Source: Psychrobacter piscatorii (GTDB taxonomy: Bacteria > Pseudomonadota > Gammaproteobacteria > Pseudomonadales > Moraxellaceae). Taken from it: 64,000 nt of DNA. Position numbers and translations under genes: made by a program. This document shows, one piece after another, positions 37,299-46,839 of the stretch; within the stretch, counting starts at the first letter, position 1, and each line of letters begins with the position of its first letter. A model generated the notes under the pieces. It ran no database searches, had not been told where the DNA came from, and saw nothing but the letters and a program-made list of their open reading frames with translations. Location of the stretch: positions 1-64,000 of the forward strand of contig NZ_CAJHAR010000019.1 in the NCBI RefSeq assembly GCF_904846415.1, in the 5' to 3' direction.

Positions 37299-38138
37299 AT
37301 GAGTAATGCATCAACCAGTGACACACAAAACGATAAATATGTACCGCCTAAAGTTTGGACACAAGACAAAGACAACGGCGGTAAGTTCGCAAGCATCAAC
37401 CGCCCAACCTCTGGCGCTCGTTATGATAAAGAGCTACCAGTAGGCGATGCTCCGTTACAGCTATACTCACTGAACACACCCAATGGCGTCAAAGTAAATA
37501 TATTATTAGAAGAGCTGGCAGAGCTTGGTATTAGCGGTGCTGAGTATGATGCTTATAAAATTGATATTTCGCAAGGTGAACAGTTTGGCTCAGGATTTGT
37601 AGCGATTAACCCCAACTCAAAAATCCCAGCGTTAGTCGATCATTCTACTGATACCGCTGGTGAGCCGATTGCTCTTTTTGAGTCGGGTGCTATCTTGATG
37701 TATCTGGCAGAAAAGTTTGACAAATTCCTACCTTTGTCACCAGGAAAAGCGCGAGCGGATTGTCTGTCGTGGATCATGTGGCAAATGGGTAGTGCGCCTT
37801 TCTTAGGTGGCGGCTTCGGACATTTTTATGCCTATGCACCAGAGCCATTAGAATATCCAATTAATCGTTACACCATGGAGACTAAACGTCAGCTTGATGT
37901 ATTAGATACTCATCTAAAAGACAGTGAGTACCTATGCGGTAATGATGAGGCTGATTATAATATTGCCGATATGATCATTTGGGCATGGTATGGACAGTTG
38001 GTACTCGGTAAGCTATACGATGCGGCAGAGTTTTTACAAGTACAAGACTACAAACACATACAGCGTTGGGCGAAGAAAATCGCTGAGAGACCTGCCGTCA
38101 AGCGCGCTGTAGAGCTAGAACTAAAACCAATCGATTAA
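37299..38138 (+). CDS. yghU: YghU-type glutathione S-transferase (disulfide reductase)
   Basis: A 279-residue nu-class GST. The N-terminus PPKVWTQDKDNGGKFASINR is typical of YghU. The thioredoxin-like domain has SLNTPNGVKVNILLEEL, in which Thr-Pro-Asn takes the place of the usual catalytic Ser/Cys; NPNSKIPALVD with the cis-proline; and LFESGAILMYLAEK for glutathione binding. The helical domain continues with SWIMWQMGSAPFLGGGFGHF. E. coli YghU binds two glutathiones and reduces disulfides. The length matches (288 in E. coli). Single gene with a terminator at 38182-38212. Confidence 0.92.
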   Translation: MSNASTSDTQNDKYVPPKVWTQDKDNGGKFASINRPTSGARYDKELPVGDAPLQLYSLNTPNGVKVNILLEELAELGISGAEYDAYKIDISQGEQFGSGFVAINPNSKIPALVDHSTDTAGEPIALFESGAILMYLAEKFDKFLPLSPGKARADCLSWIMWQMGSAPFLGGGFGHFYAYAPEPLEYPINRYTMETKRQLDVLDTHLKDSEYLCGNDEADYNIADMIIWAWYGQLVLGKLYDAAEFLQVQDYKHIQRWAKKIAERPAVKRAVELELKPID

Positions 38139-38181
38139 TTATTAGCGCGAGTATCATTTCATTATTTTCAATTATTACAGT

Positions 38182-38212
38182 TAGGCCGGTAAGTTATTCA
38201 CTTATCGGCCTA
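38182..38212 (+). terminator. Terminator after yghU
   Basis: A 12-bp stem with one G-T pair (38182-38193 with 38201-38212, TAGGCCGGTAAG/CTTATCGGCCTA) is followed by TTTTTATT. Confidence 0.8.
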
Positions 38213-38378
38213 TTTTTATTATATTTAAAATAATGAATATATAATCGCTGACCACTTCCTTTTGTATTTACATAATGGTACATTAGTACAACAGATAGAA
38301 ACATTGGTGCGTTAAGATAACCGCTTATCACCGTGACAGACAGGTGTTTATACTTATTTGATTGATGAGTAATGGATT

Positions 38379-39464
38379 ATGAAACACAATAATAAAATGC
38401 GCTTACCTATGCTTGTAGCAGTTAGCATGGCTTTGTTTAGTACAGCAAGTATGGCGCACACCGAAACTGAGTTTACCAGCCAAGATTGGCAGGTAGTCTG
38501 TGATAATACCCGTACTTGTCGGCTGGCAGGATATCAAGCAGATAATAACAGTGAGTTCCCAGTATCTATCTTGCTGACTCGCCGTGCAGGTGCAGATGCT
38601 GGCGTGGATGGTAAAGTAAAGCTTGGTGGCGCTAAAGACAGCTCTTCTAAAGCCTTAATGCAATTGGGTAACCGTCACCGAATATCACTATTTATTAACG
38701 ATAGAAATTACGGCGAAACCAAGCCGTATTCTGCAGCAGCAGGCAGTGCTGAGCTAACCCAAGCACAGGTCACAGCACTGCTAAGCGCGCTTCAAAGGTC
38801 AAGCAAGATTACGCTAGCACTGCGTAACTCACGCTGGCAGCTTTCAGATAAAGGCGCTAGTGCAGTGATGCTAAAAGCTGATGATGTCCAAGGACGAGTA
38901 GGCACACCAAGCGCTTTTATAAATAGCAATGAGGCCGTAAAATCTAACAGCAATGTATTGCCACCCAAAGCTGTACCAGTACTGCGTTTTGTAGAGCCTA
39001 GTGGCAAGTCTGATATTAGTAATGATAAAAAGTTTGTCATGAGATCCTCTCAATTGGCCTCATTGATGAAAGGAACGATGAAAGATGCCGATGCTGACTG
39101 CCCAAATCTATCAGACAAGTCGCCTTGGCATGTCAGTCGCCTAAATGATTCACAGCTGCTCGCACAGCATGATTGTTGGACAGCTGCTTACAATGCAGGT
39201 AGTGGCGCGTGGGTGATCAATGATAGCAAGCCTTACAAGCCGACATTGGTCACGACTAGCGCCACCAATTACGATAAAGGTAAGCTTAGCTCAGTACAAA
39301 AAGGCCGCGGTATTGGTGATTGTATGAGTAAAGTCGATTGGGTGTGGACAGGCCGCGCATTTGAGAAAAGCCATGAAAGCACCACTGGGCTGTGCCGTCT
39401 CATCGAAGCGGGCGGGGCATGGCAGCTGCCGACCTATGTCACGGATGTTAAAGTAGTCAAATAA
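38379..39464 (+). CDS. Exported DUF1176-family protein
   Basis: This 361-residue protein has a clear Sec signal (KMRLPMLVAVSMALFSTASMA, cleavage probably before HTETEF). The remainder fits DUF1176: FTSQDWQVVCDNTRTCRLAGY near the N-terminus, SILLTRRAGADA, and a C-terminal domain with DCPNLSD, DCWTAAYNAGSGAWV, GDCMSKVDWVWTGRAFEKSHESTTGLCRLIEAGGAWQLPTYV. The even number of cysteines after cleavage suggests disulfides in the periplasm. The function of the family is not known. It is a single gene. Confidence 0.82.
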   Translation: MKHNNKMRLPMLVAVSMALFSTASMAHTETEFTSQDWQVVCDNTRTCRLAGYQADNNSEFPVSILLTRRAGADAGVDGKVKLGGAKDSSSKALMQLGNRHRISLFINDRNYGETKPYSAAAGSAELTQAQVTALLSALQRSSKITLALRNSRWQLSDKGASAVMLKADDVQGRVGTPSAFINSNEAVKSNSNVLPPKAVPVLRFVEPSGKSDISNDKKFVMRSSQLASLMKGTMKDADADCPNLSDKSPWHVSRLNDSQLLAQHDCWTAAYNAGSGAWVINDSKPYKPTLVTTSATNYDKGKLSSVQKGRGIGDCMSKVDWVWTGRAFEKSHESTTGLCRLIEAGGAWQLPTYVTDVKVVK

Positions 39465-40029
39465 TCACCGATTTTTTATTGAATGAACCGTTTATCATGC
39501 TCAATAGAGGACTTATTCGGGCTATTTACTCAGTAATTGAATAAATGGCTACACATAATTTTTTATTGTGCTATACTGCGTCGCCACGTTAGCTTAGGCT
39601 TTCGTGAATTATGAGATTGATAACATCGCCTGCGATTTTGGGTCTAGGATGACCATAAGTAATTGTTGCCGATGATTTTGTGTACTTAAATAACGCCTTA
39701 AACATATCAGTTATTTTTGACTCATATCTTATCTACTGACCTATATAGGGTCTAGATTGGTTGCTGTTTGCGATTATCTGCTTTGGACAAAGCATTGATA
39801 ATGCGCGTATATCAAGCATGGATAAGACACTCGGCACTACCACCAAAATACGTCAGACAGCACGAACGCATTTATTATAAAGACGCTAAGCTCTATTGGC
39901 TTGGTTTCTGATTATCGACACTTTTATGTTGCTCGGTAACCTTTAATAAAAGCAGCGTGATGAACGGTTATCAGTGGTATGCATCAAGTTTGCTGAATTT
40001 ACAGCAGCTTATACTTACCAAGGATTACT
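39465..40029 (+). promoter_or_regulatory. Promoter and long 5' leader of the DEAD-box helicase gene
   Basis: These 565 bases hold no gene. An extended -10 element (TG-C-TATACT, hexamer at 39572-39577) would start the mRNA near 39584, giving an untranslated leader of about 445 bases before the ATG at 40030. Leaders this long are characteristic of cold-inducible RNA helicase and cold-shock genes, in which they control stability and translation. No riboswitch class was recognised. AAGGA lies 7 bases before the ATG. Confidence 0.5.
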
Positions 40030-41697
40030 ATGACTGACATCTTATCTGCAATCGCTGCTGAAAACGGCATCATCGAAAGCAACGACACTACTGCAAATAC
40101 TGATAACAATACTCAAGCGGCTGCTACTGACGCCACTGAAGAAAACAAAATCACCTTTACTGATCTTGGCATTGCTAAGCCAATTCTTACTGCGCTTGAT
40201 CGCAGTGGCTATACCAATCCAACCCCTATTCAAGAACAAGCCATTCCTTTTGCACTAGCCGGCCGTGACCTTTTATTGTCAGCGCAAACGGGTAGTGGTA
40301 AAACAGCGGCATTCGTAATCCCAGTACTCGATCGTTTGAGCCGTGCCACTAGCTTTGACAAACTAACCAAAGCGCTTATCCTAACGCCAACGCGTGAACT
40401 TGCTCAGCAAGTACATGACAGCGTTCGCACTTATTCTAAAGACATGCGCGGTCTATTTTGTGTGCCACTCGTTGGCGGCGCACCATATAACGGTCAGATC
40501 ACTGCTTTGAAAAAGGGCGTTCAAGTAATCGTTGCAACGCCTGGTCGTCTACTTGACCATATCAATGCGGGCCGTGTTGATCTATCAAACCTAGAAGTAT
40601 TGGTACTTGACGAAGCTGACCGCATGCTAGATATGGGTTTTGCTGATGATATCAGTGACATCCTTCGTGCAGCACCAATCGATCGTCAAACAATCATGTG
40701 TTCAGCAACTTGGGATGGCCCAGTCGGTAAAATCGCTGCCAGCTTCACTAAGAACCCTGAGCGTGTATCAATCAAAGTAGAATCTGCACACATCGAAGAA
40801 AAAGTGTACTACTGTGATGATTTTGATCATAAAAACCGTTTGCTTGACAAAATCGTTTGCCAGCAAGATATGGAACAAATCATTATCTTTGCTGCGACCA
40901 AACGTAGCACTGAAAAACTGGCTAAGCAGCTACAAGAAGCAGGCCACAAAGCAAGCTTCCTACATGGTGACTTGCCACAGAGCAAGCGTAACCGTATCGT
41001 TCAAGACTTGCGTAATGGTAAAGTAAAAATCCTAGTAGCGACTGACGTAGCTGCACGTGGTCTAGACATCCCAGCTATCTCGCACGTTATCAACTATGAC
41101 TTGCCGCGTCAGACTGAAGATTACGTCCATCGTATCGGTCGTTGTGGCCGTGCTGGTCGTACCGGTGTTGCTATCAGCCTATGTAGCATGGATGATCGTC
41201 CACAGCTGAATGCTATCAACCGTTACTTAGATCGCAAAATGGAAGTATGTGTTATCGAAGGTATGGAGCCTAAGAAAACGTACGTACCTAGCGAAAACAA
41301 AGGTAATGGTCGTGGCCGTGGTCGCGGTCGTTCTAACGGTGGCGGTCAAGGCCGTGGTCGTTCAAGCGGTGGCTATGCTGGTAAATCTAGCGGTGGTCAA
41401 GGTCGTGGTCGTTCAAGCGACAGCGCACCAACTGGTCAACGCGCGAGCAACGACAGCGGTTATCAAGGTAAGCCACGTGACACGTCAGGCAAACCAAATG
41501 AGCGTTCAGGTGGCAAGCCTTATCAAGGCAAGCGCACTGGTGGCCCAAGCCGCGGTGATAGCAATGGCGTTCCACGTGGTGAGCGCGCTGCAACTGGTCG
41601 CGGTCGTCCAAGTGGTAGCCAAGGTCGCCCAGCAAGTCGTTCTGACAGCCGTGGCCAAGGTCGTCCAAACGGTGGCAACCGTGGTAAAAACTCATAA
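40030..41697 (+). CDS. DEAD-box RNA helicase with a Gly/Arg/Ser-rich tail (RhlE/DeaD-like)
   Basis: A 555-residue ATP-dependent RNA helicase, probably acting in ribosome assembly or mRNA unwinding. After a 45-residue polar N-terminus come FTDLGI (Q-motif region) with TNPTPIQEQAIP, motif I SAQTGSGKTAA (Lys near 91), PTRELAQQ, motif II LDEADRMLD (about 194), SATWDG, and in the second RecA domain LHGDLPQSKRNR, VATDVAARGLDIP and HRIGRCGRAGRTG (motif VI). The last 135 residues are a repeated GRGRGRS/SSGG/SGGQ tract, an RNA-binding RGG-type tail. It shares this plan with RhlE-type proteins; the exact subfamily is open. The unusually long leader suggests post-transcriptional control. Confidence 0.92.
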   Translation: MTDILSAIAAENGIIESNDTTANTDNNTQAAATDATEENKITFTDLGIAKPILTALDRSGYTNPTPIQEQAIPFALAGRDLLLSAQTGSGKTAAFVIPVLDRLSRATSFDKLTKALILTPTRELAQQVHDSVRTYSKDMRGLFCVPLVGGAPYNGQITALKKGVQVIVATPGRLLDHINAGRVDLSNLEVLVLDEADRMLDMGFADDISDILRAAPIDRQTIMCSATWDGPVGKIAASFTKNPERVSIKVESAHIEEKVYYCDDFDHKNRLLDKIVCQQDMEQIIIFAATKRSTEKLAKQLQEAGHKASFLHGDLPQSKRNRIVQDLRNGKVKILVATDVAARGLDIPAISHVINYDLPRQTEDYVHRIGRCGRAGRTGVAISLCSMDDRPQLNAINRYLDRKMEVCVIEGMEPKKTYVPSENKGNGRGRGRGRSNGGGQGRGRSSGGYAGKSSGGQGRGRSSDSAPTGQRASNDSGYQGKPRDTSGKPNERSGGKPYQGKRTGGPSRGDSNGVPRGERAATGRGRPSGSQGRPASRSDSRGQGRPNGGNRGKNS

Positions 41698-41754
41698 TAT
41701 CGCTATAACGAACGATTAAAGCTACTAATTCATTAATCGTCTAAAGATAGCAGC

Positions 41755-41785
41755 AAAAAGCCAGATACTTGTTATCTGGCTTTTT
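41755..41785 (+). terminator. Terminator after the DEAD-box helicase gene
   Basis: A 13-bp stem (41755-41767 with 41773-41785, core GCCAGATA/TATCTGGC) is followed by T-run. Confidence 0.85.
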
Positions 41786-41957
41786 TATGTTTGATCTAGC
41801 CATCATGAACCTGAAAATAGATATCTCAAATGAACGACTACTGTTTACTGAAGTGATAAACCCATTGGTCATCAAGCCAAGCATAATGTCTGCTTGCGTG
41901 AGTTTTTTAGCTTGTCTATACTGATTCACTTTTGCCAGCTGTCAGCCTTGGAGCGAC

Positions 41958-43205
41958 TTGATGCCTACCACCTCATCTTTAGCAATCGATAGCCTGCCAT
42001 TAGCGTTTGGCATTATCATGGCCATCATCGGCTTGGTCTTTTATACCCAAGGCTTACCGGGTAAGTTTTGGCGACGGTTTTATGCGGTATTGCCCGGTAT
42101 TGTACTGTGCTGTTTTATACCCGCCACCCTAAACAGCTTAGGGGTATTTGCTGACGGCGTTGGCGCGCAGATTTATGGTTTTACCGCCACGTATTTGCTG
42201 CCAGCAAGTTTGCTATTGATGACCTTATCCATGGATGTTCCCAAAATCCTTGGCTTGGGCTGGAAAGCCATTGCGATGTTCTTTGCTGCTAGTATCGCCA
42301 TTATTATCAGTGGACCTATTAGCTTAGGAATTGCCAAATGGGTGTCACCTGAGATGTTTGTCGACGATACGTTGTGGCGCGGGTTTTCTGCCGTCGCGGG
42401 CAGCTGGATCGGCGGCGCGGCGAACCAAGCAGCGATGAAGGAGCTGTTTGGGGTCAGTGATGATCTATTTGGCATGATGATCTTGGTGGATGCCACTAAT
42501 GCCTCATTGTGGTTATTGGCAATATTAGTGATGGCAAAACACAGTGCAAAGATCGATCGATTCTTGCGAGCGGATACCAGTAGCATTGATAAAGTTATCA
42601 AAGCCGTTGAGAGCTATGAGCGCGATCATGCCCGCCCAGCCACCATCAATGATCTGATGGTAATGTTTGGCTTGTGCTTTGCCATGGTCGGAGTGGCGCA
42701 CTTTGTTGGTGGACAAATTGCTGACTTTTTTGCCCCATATAAATGGGCGGTGCAATATAGTTTTGCCAGTTCATTCTTTTGGATGGTAGTCATTATTACG
42801 TTGATAGGTGTCATTTTTTCTTTTACTAAGATTCGTCGCCTTGACCATGTTGGCGCGTCCAAAATGGGTACCGTATTTATCTTCGTGCTGATTGCCGCGA
42901 TTGGTATGCAGATTAATTTGGCGGGTATTGTCTCGCAGTGGCGGCTATTGCTTATCGGCTTTTTATGGATGAGTATACACGTGGTGATTATCTTTGCTGT
43001 TGCCAGACTTATTCGTGCACCGTTTTTCTTTTTGGCGGTTGGCTCGAATGCCAATACAGGCGGCGCATCGTCGGCACCGATCGTCGCGACGGCTTTTCAT
43101 CCATCGCTTGCGCCTGTAGGGGTGTTTTTGGGTATTATGGGCTATGCAGTGGGGACGTTTGGTGGGTATATCAGTACCCAATTGATGCGCTTGGTAGTGG
43201 GCTAG
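41958..43205 (+). CDS. DUF819-family integral membrane protein
   Basis: A 415-residue protein with about 11-12 hydrophobic segments spread over its length (for example LAFGIIMAIIGLVFYTQGLP and YLLPASLLLMTLSMDVPKIL). Family features: WIGGAANQAAMKELFGVSDDLFGMMILVDA and the C-terminal FFLAVGSNANTGGASSAPIVATAFHPSLAPVGVFLGIMGYAVGTFGGY. These Gly/Asn/Ala-rich loops resemble those of sodium-dependent or glutamate-type carriers, so a transporter is likely; no substrate is known to me. It is a single gene between terminators. Confidence 0.85.
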   Translation: MMPTTSSLAIDSLPLAFGIIMAIIGLVFYTQGLPGKFWRRFYAVLPGIVLCCFIPATLNSLGVFADGVGAQIYGFTATYLLPASLLLMTLSMDVPKILGLGWKAIAMFFAASIAIIISGPISLGIAKWVSPEMFVDDTLWRGFSAVAGSWIGGAANQAAMKELFGVSDDLFGMMILVDATNASLWLLAILVMAKHSAKIDRFLRADTSSIDKVIKAVESYERDHARPATINDLMVMFGLCFAMVGVAHFVGGQIADFFAPYKWAVQYSFASSFFWMVVIITLIGVIFSFTKIRRLDHVGASKMGTVFIFVLIAAIGMQINLAGIVSQWRLLLIGFLWMSIHVVIIFAVARLIRAPFFFLAVGSNANTGGASSAPIVATAFHPSLAPVGVFLGIMGYAVGTFGGYISTQLMRLVVG

Positions 43206-43244
43206 AGTATTTAGGTTATCCATTTTCTGATAGTATTTTTCCTC

Positions 43245-43273
43245 AAAAAACCCGCAATGACTGCGGGTTTTTT
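43245..43273 (+). terminator. Terminator after the DUF819 gene
   Basis: A perfect 12-bp stem (43245-43256 with 43262-43273; AAAAAACCCGCA/TGCGGGTTTTTT) is followed by TTATTAT. Confidence 0.88.
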
Positions 43274-43440
43274 TATTATAAGGTGCCTAATGACTTAAGT
43301 TGTCGTTTTGTCTATCTATGCTATTGATACGTAAGCTTTGCCATAACCCTGCATGAGTACGTGTTAACCTTTCTGCTACTCATATGAATAATAATAAATA
43401 CGTTAGCAATAACTAGCGACTCAATAGGAAAAATAGCGTT

Positions 43441-46008
43441 ATGGCCAATCCAAAAAAATTAGAAGAAACAGCAAATAAGACAAGTGTCGTCAAGAACGCT
43501 CTATACAACCCCAACCAAGAAAACATTCAGGTCAGAGGTGCGCGTGTTCATAATTTAAAGAATGTCGATGTGGATTTACCGCGCAATGCCTTGGTGGTCT
43601 TTACGGGTATATCTGGATCGGGAAAATCCTCCTTGGCATTCGGTACGCTATTTGCCGAGTCACAGCGCCGCTATCTCGATTCGGTGTCGCCTTATGCCAG
43701 AAGGCTCATCGATCAGGTTGATGAACCCGATGTCGATACTATAGAAGGGTTGCCGCCAGCAGTTGCTCTACAGCAAAAGCGTGGTACGCCGTCAGTGCGC
43801 TCGTCTGTGGGTAGTGTAACAACCATATCTAATGGTCTTCGTATGCTGTACTCACGAGCCGGAGAGTATCCCGCCGGCCAAGAGATACTGTATGCCGATG
43901 CATTCTCGCCTAATACGCCAGATGGTGCCTGTCCGACGTGTTCAGGTATTGGGCGTGTGTTTGAGGTCACCGAGGATCTTCTGGTGCCAGACAATACGAA
44001 GAGCATTCGCGAGCGGGCGATTGCGGCATGGCCACCGGCATGGCAAGGTCAAAACCTGAGCCGTATATTGACCACATTAGGCTATGATATCGATAAGCCT
44101 TGGCATACCCTGCCAAAGAAGACCCGCGACTGGATTTTGTTTACCGATGAGACGCCAACGGTGCCTGTTTATCCTGAGTACGATATAGAACAGACACGCG
44201 AGGCGATTGAGAAAGGGGAGAAGCCAAACTATATGGGCACGTTTACTAGCGCCAAGAACTTTATTTTGCACTCTTTTGCCACTACCCAAAGCCCGCGTAC
44301 CAAGAAACGCGTCTCGCAATTTATGCAGATATCTGAGTGTCCAGAATGTCACGGCAAAAAACTAAAGAAAGAATCGCTATCAGTTAAGTTTGCAGGACTT
44401 GATATCGGTAAGCTATCACAGCTCACATTGACCGAGATGGCCATCAAACTTGAGAAAACAGCACACACCAAAGTGGCTGATGACACACCAAACCGCGAAA
44501 AAGCGATCGTTGCCCAGCGTATTGCCAGTGATATTCTCTCTCGTATTGAGGCACTAACAAGGCTTGGTCTGGGCTATCTGTCGCTTGAGCGTACCACACC
44601 AACGCTATCGCCTGGTGAGCTGCAGCGATTGCGGTTAGCGACTCAAATTCGCTCACAGCTGTTTGGTGTGGTTTATGTCCTCGATGAGCCATCAGCAGGT
44701 CTGCATCCTGCTGATACGCAGGCGCTACTTGGCGCGCTAGATGAGTTGATCGCATCTGGCAACTCGGTGTTTGTCGTTGAGCACGATGTGAGTGTGATTA
44801 GGCATGCTGATTGGGTGGTGGATGTCGGGCCGCAAGCTGGCACGCATGGCGGTGAGATCGTCTATAGTGGGCCTGTAGAGGGGCTACGTGAGGTTGCGCA
44901 GTCGCATACCGGTCAATATCTCTTTGCCAACGACACAGCTAATGCTCATTCAAAATCTGACAAAAGGCAACCGACAGCATGGCTTAAATTTACAAACATT
45001 GAGCGTAACAATATAACAGGCTTAGACGTTGAGTTTCCACTTGGGGTCATGACTAGTGTCACAGGTGTATCAGGGTCAGGCAAATCAAGCCTTGTCAGCC
45101 AAGCATTGGTAGAGCTTATCAGTGAAGTATTGGGTCAAAAGACAGTTACTGAAGCCCCTGTAGGTGAGGCAGATTTGCTTGAGCAAGAGCTTGAGACAGT
45201 CACTGGTGGTGAAATTGTCGCTGGCATGTCGCATATTCGTCGTCTTATTAATATCAATCAAAAGGCGATTGGGCGGACACCGCGCTCAAACCTAGCAACC
45301 TATACAGGATTGTTCGATGATGTTCGTAAGCTGTTTGCCGCAACTAAGCAAGCGAAAGCACATAGCTATGACGCTGGACGTTTCTCGTTTAACACCAAAA
45401 AAGGCCGCTGTCCAAATTGCGAAGGTTTAGGTTTTGTCAGTGTGGAGCTGCTGTTTCTCCCAAGTGTTTATGCGCCTTGTCAGGTCTGTCATGGGCAACG
45501 TTATGACGAAGAAACACTTGCCATCAATTATCGAGACAAAAATATTGCTGAGGTATTAAATTTAACGGTTGAAGCGGCTCATGAGTTTTTTATTGATGAA
45601 GCGCCTATCTTGCGCGCATTAGATGCATTGCTGCAAGTGGGTCTTGGCTACTTACGTTTGGGGCAGCCCGCCACTGAGCTGTCAGGAGGTGAAGCACAGC
45701 GCATCAAGCTTGCCACTGAACTACAACGCACGCAACGAGGCGATACACTCTATATCTTAGATGAGCCAACCACAGGGCTGCATCCTGCTGATGTATCCAT
45801 GCTGATGGCGCAATTAAACGGCCTTGTCGATGCGGGGAACACGGTCATTATGGTTGAGCATGATATGCAAGTGGCGAGCAATAGCGACTGGGTGATTGAT
45901 ATTGGGCCAGGGGCAGGTGATGAGGGCGGGTTAATTGTCGCTCAAGGCACGCCAGAAGACGTGGCCCAATCAGAAGACAGTCGCACCGCACCGTTTTTAT
46001 TGGTGTGA
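43441..46008 (+). CDS. uvrA2: UvrA2-type excinuclease ATPase (class II UvrA)
   Basis: An 855-residue ABC-type DNA-damage protein with two ATP-binding halves. Walker A sites are FTGISGSGKSSLAF (about 60) and VTGVSGSGKSSLVS (about 545). The zinc-binding cysteine pairs are CPTCSGIGRVF, CPECHGKKLKKE, CPNCEGLGF and CQVCHGQR. Signatures SPGELQRLRLA and LSGGEAQRIKLATEL precede Walker B (YVLDEPSAGLH; YILDEPTTGLH). It is about 85 residues shorter than the housekeeping UvrA (about 940). That fits class II proteins, which lack the UvrB-binding domain and are linked to tolerance of DNA-damaging compounds. It has no partner gene here. The start has AATAGG about 13 bases upstream. Confidence 0.88.
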   Translation: MANPKKLEETANKTSVVKNALYNPNQENIQVRGARVHNLKNVDVDLPRNALVVFTGISGSGKSSLAFGTLFAESQRRYLDSVSPYARRLIDQVDEPDVDTIEGLPPAVALQQKRGTPSVRSSVGSVTTISNGLRMLYSRAGEYPAGQEILYADAFSPNTPDGACPTCSGIGRVFEVTEDLLVPDNTKSIRERAIAAWPPAWQGQNLSRILTTLGYDIDKPWHTLPKKTRDWILFTDETPTVPVYPEYDIEQTREAIEKGEKPNYMGTFTSAKNFILHSFATTQSPRTKKRVSQFMQISECPECHGKKLKKESLSVKFAGLDIGKLSQLTLTEMAIKLEKTAHTKVADDTPNREKAIVAQRIASDILSRIEALTRLGLGYLSLERTTPTLSPGELQRLRLATQIRSQLFGVVYVLDEPSAGLHPADTQALLGALDELIASGNSVFVVEHDVSVIRHADWVVDVGPQAGTHGGEIVYSGPVEGLREVAQSHTGQYLFANDTANAHSKSDKRQPTAWLKFTNIERNNITGLDVEFPLGVMTSVTGVSGSGKSSLVSQALVELISEVLGQKTVTEAPVGEADLLEQELETVTGGEIVAGMSHIRRLININQKAIGRTPRSNLATYTGLFDDVRKLFAATKQAKAHSYDAGRFSFNTKKGRCPNCEGLGFVSVELLFLPSVYAPCQVCHGQRYDEETLAINYRDKNIAEVLNLTVEAAHEFFIDEAPILRALDALLQVGLGYLRLGQPATELSGGEAQRIKLATELQRTQRGDTLYILDEPTTGLHPADVSMLMAQLNGLVDAGNTVIMVEHDMQVASNSDWVIDIGPGAGDEGGLIVAQGTPEDVAQSEDSRTAPFLLV

Positions 46009-46058
46009 TTTTATTGATGTGACGATCAGTCTTCAAATTGGGTCTAAGGGTAAAGGGT

Positions 46059-46799
46059 CTATCCCCAATAATTATCAGGGCATTTGGGCAATTCAACTAA
46101 CGTGCGACGTAATGCATCTGACCATTTATGACGAATCGTATTAAAATATTCATCACGCTCATCAATACGGCGACCTTTTGGTAAGATTAAACTGTCATTT
46201 TCATACAGCACAAAATCTATCGGCATACCGACTGATAGATTTGAGTGAATCGTGGAATCAAATGACAGCATCAACGCACGTGCCGCGTGTCTTACATCTG
46301 TGTTATAGCTGACAGAACGGTCCAAAATAGGTTTTCCGTATTTGCTTTCACCCAACTGAAAGAAAGGCGTATCTTCTGTGGCTTTGATGCAATTGCCTTC
46401 AGGATAAATCAGGTATAATTCAGGCGGATGTCCTTTAATTTGACCACCAAGCATAAACGAGCTAGTAAATGCCCCGTCGCGACTAGAATTAGCGACTGCT
46501 TTTGCATGATTCATAATATCACGCATACATTCACCGACCATTTGCGCCGCATCAAATAATGTCGTCACTGTATTGAGGTTGCTCTCAAGACGCTGATCAA
46601 TATCGTTTTGCAGTTTATTAAATACCGCTTGCGATGTCGCTAAGCTGCCAGCGGTTTGCAGCACCATAAAGCGCTCGCCTTCAATGCCATATTGATACAA
46701 CTTTCTGAATGTCGATATGTGATCAACACCAGCATTGGTGCGCGTGTCACTGGCAAAGACCATACCGTCTTTTAGACGAATGGCAGCACAATAAGTCAT
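46059..46799 (-). CDS. Anbu-type proteasome-like protease (beta-subunit homologue)
   Basis: A 246-residue member of the Anbu group of the Ntn-hydrolase/proteasome superfamily. Removal of Met1 would expose Thr, the expected nucleophile (MTYCAAIRLKDGMVFASDTRTN); D18 and K33 of the precursor correspond to the catalytic Asp17 and Lys33-like residues. Family motifs include AGVDHISTFRKL, AGSLATSQAVF, SSFMLGGQIKG, LYLIYPEGN and KYGKPILDR. Purified Anbu proteins form spiral or ring assemblies with unclear peptidase activity. It is the last gene of a cluster with a transglutaminase-like protein and an ATP-grasp/alpha-E fusion, which is the family's known neighbourhood. Confidence 0.93.
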   Translation of the reverse strand: MTYCAAIRLKDGMVFASDTRTNAGVDHISTFRKLYQYGIEGERFMVLQTAGSLATSQAVFNKLQNDIDQRLESNLNTVTTLFDAAQMVGECMRDIMNHAKAVANSSRDGAFTSSFMLGGQIKGHPPELYLIYPEGNCIKATEDTPFFQLGESKYGKPILDRSVSYNTDVRHAARALMLSFDSTIHSNLSVGMPIDFVLYENDSLILPKGRRIDERDEYFNTIRHKWSDALRRTLVELPKCPDNYWG

Positions 46800-46839
46800 A
46801 AGATACCCTTGATAAAAAAATAATAGAAAACAGCAAATG

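Noticed and set aside
41249..41719. 156-residue plus-strand frame in the DEAD-box helicase gene
   Set aside because: It is an alternate reading of the repetitive Gly/Arg/Ser tail; the repeated Val/Ala composition follows from the repeat in another frame.
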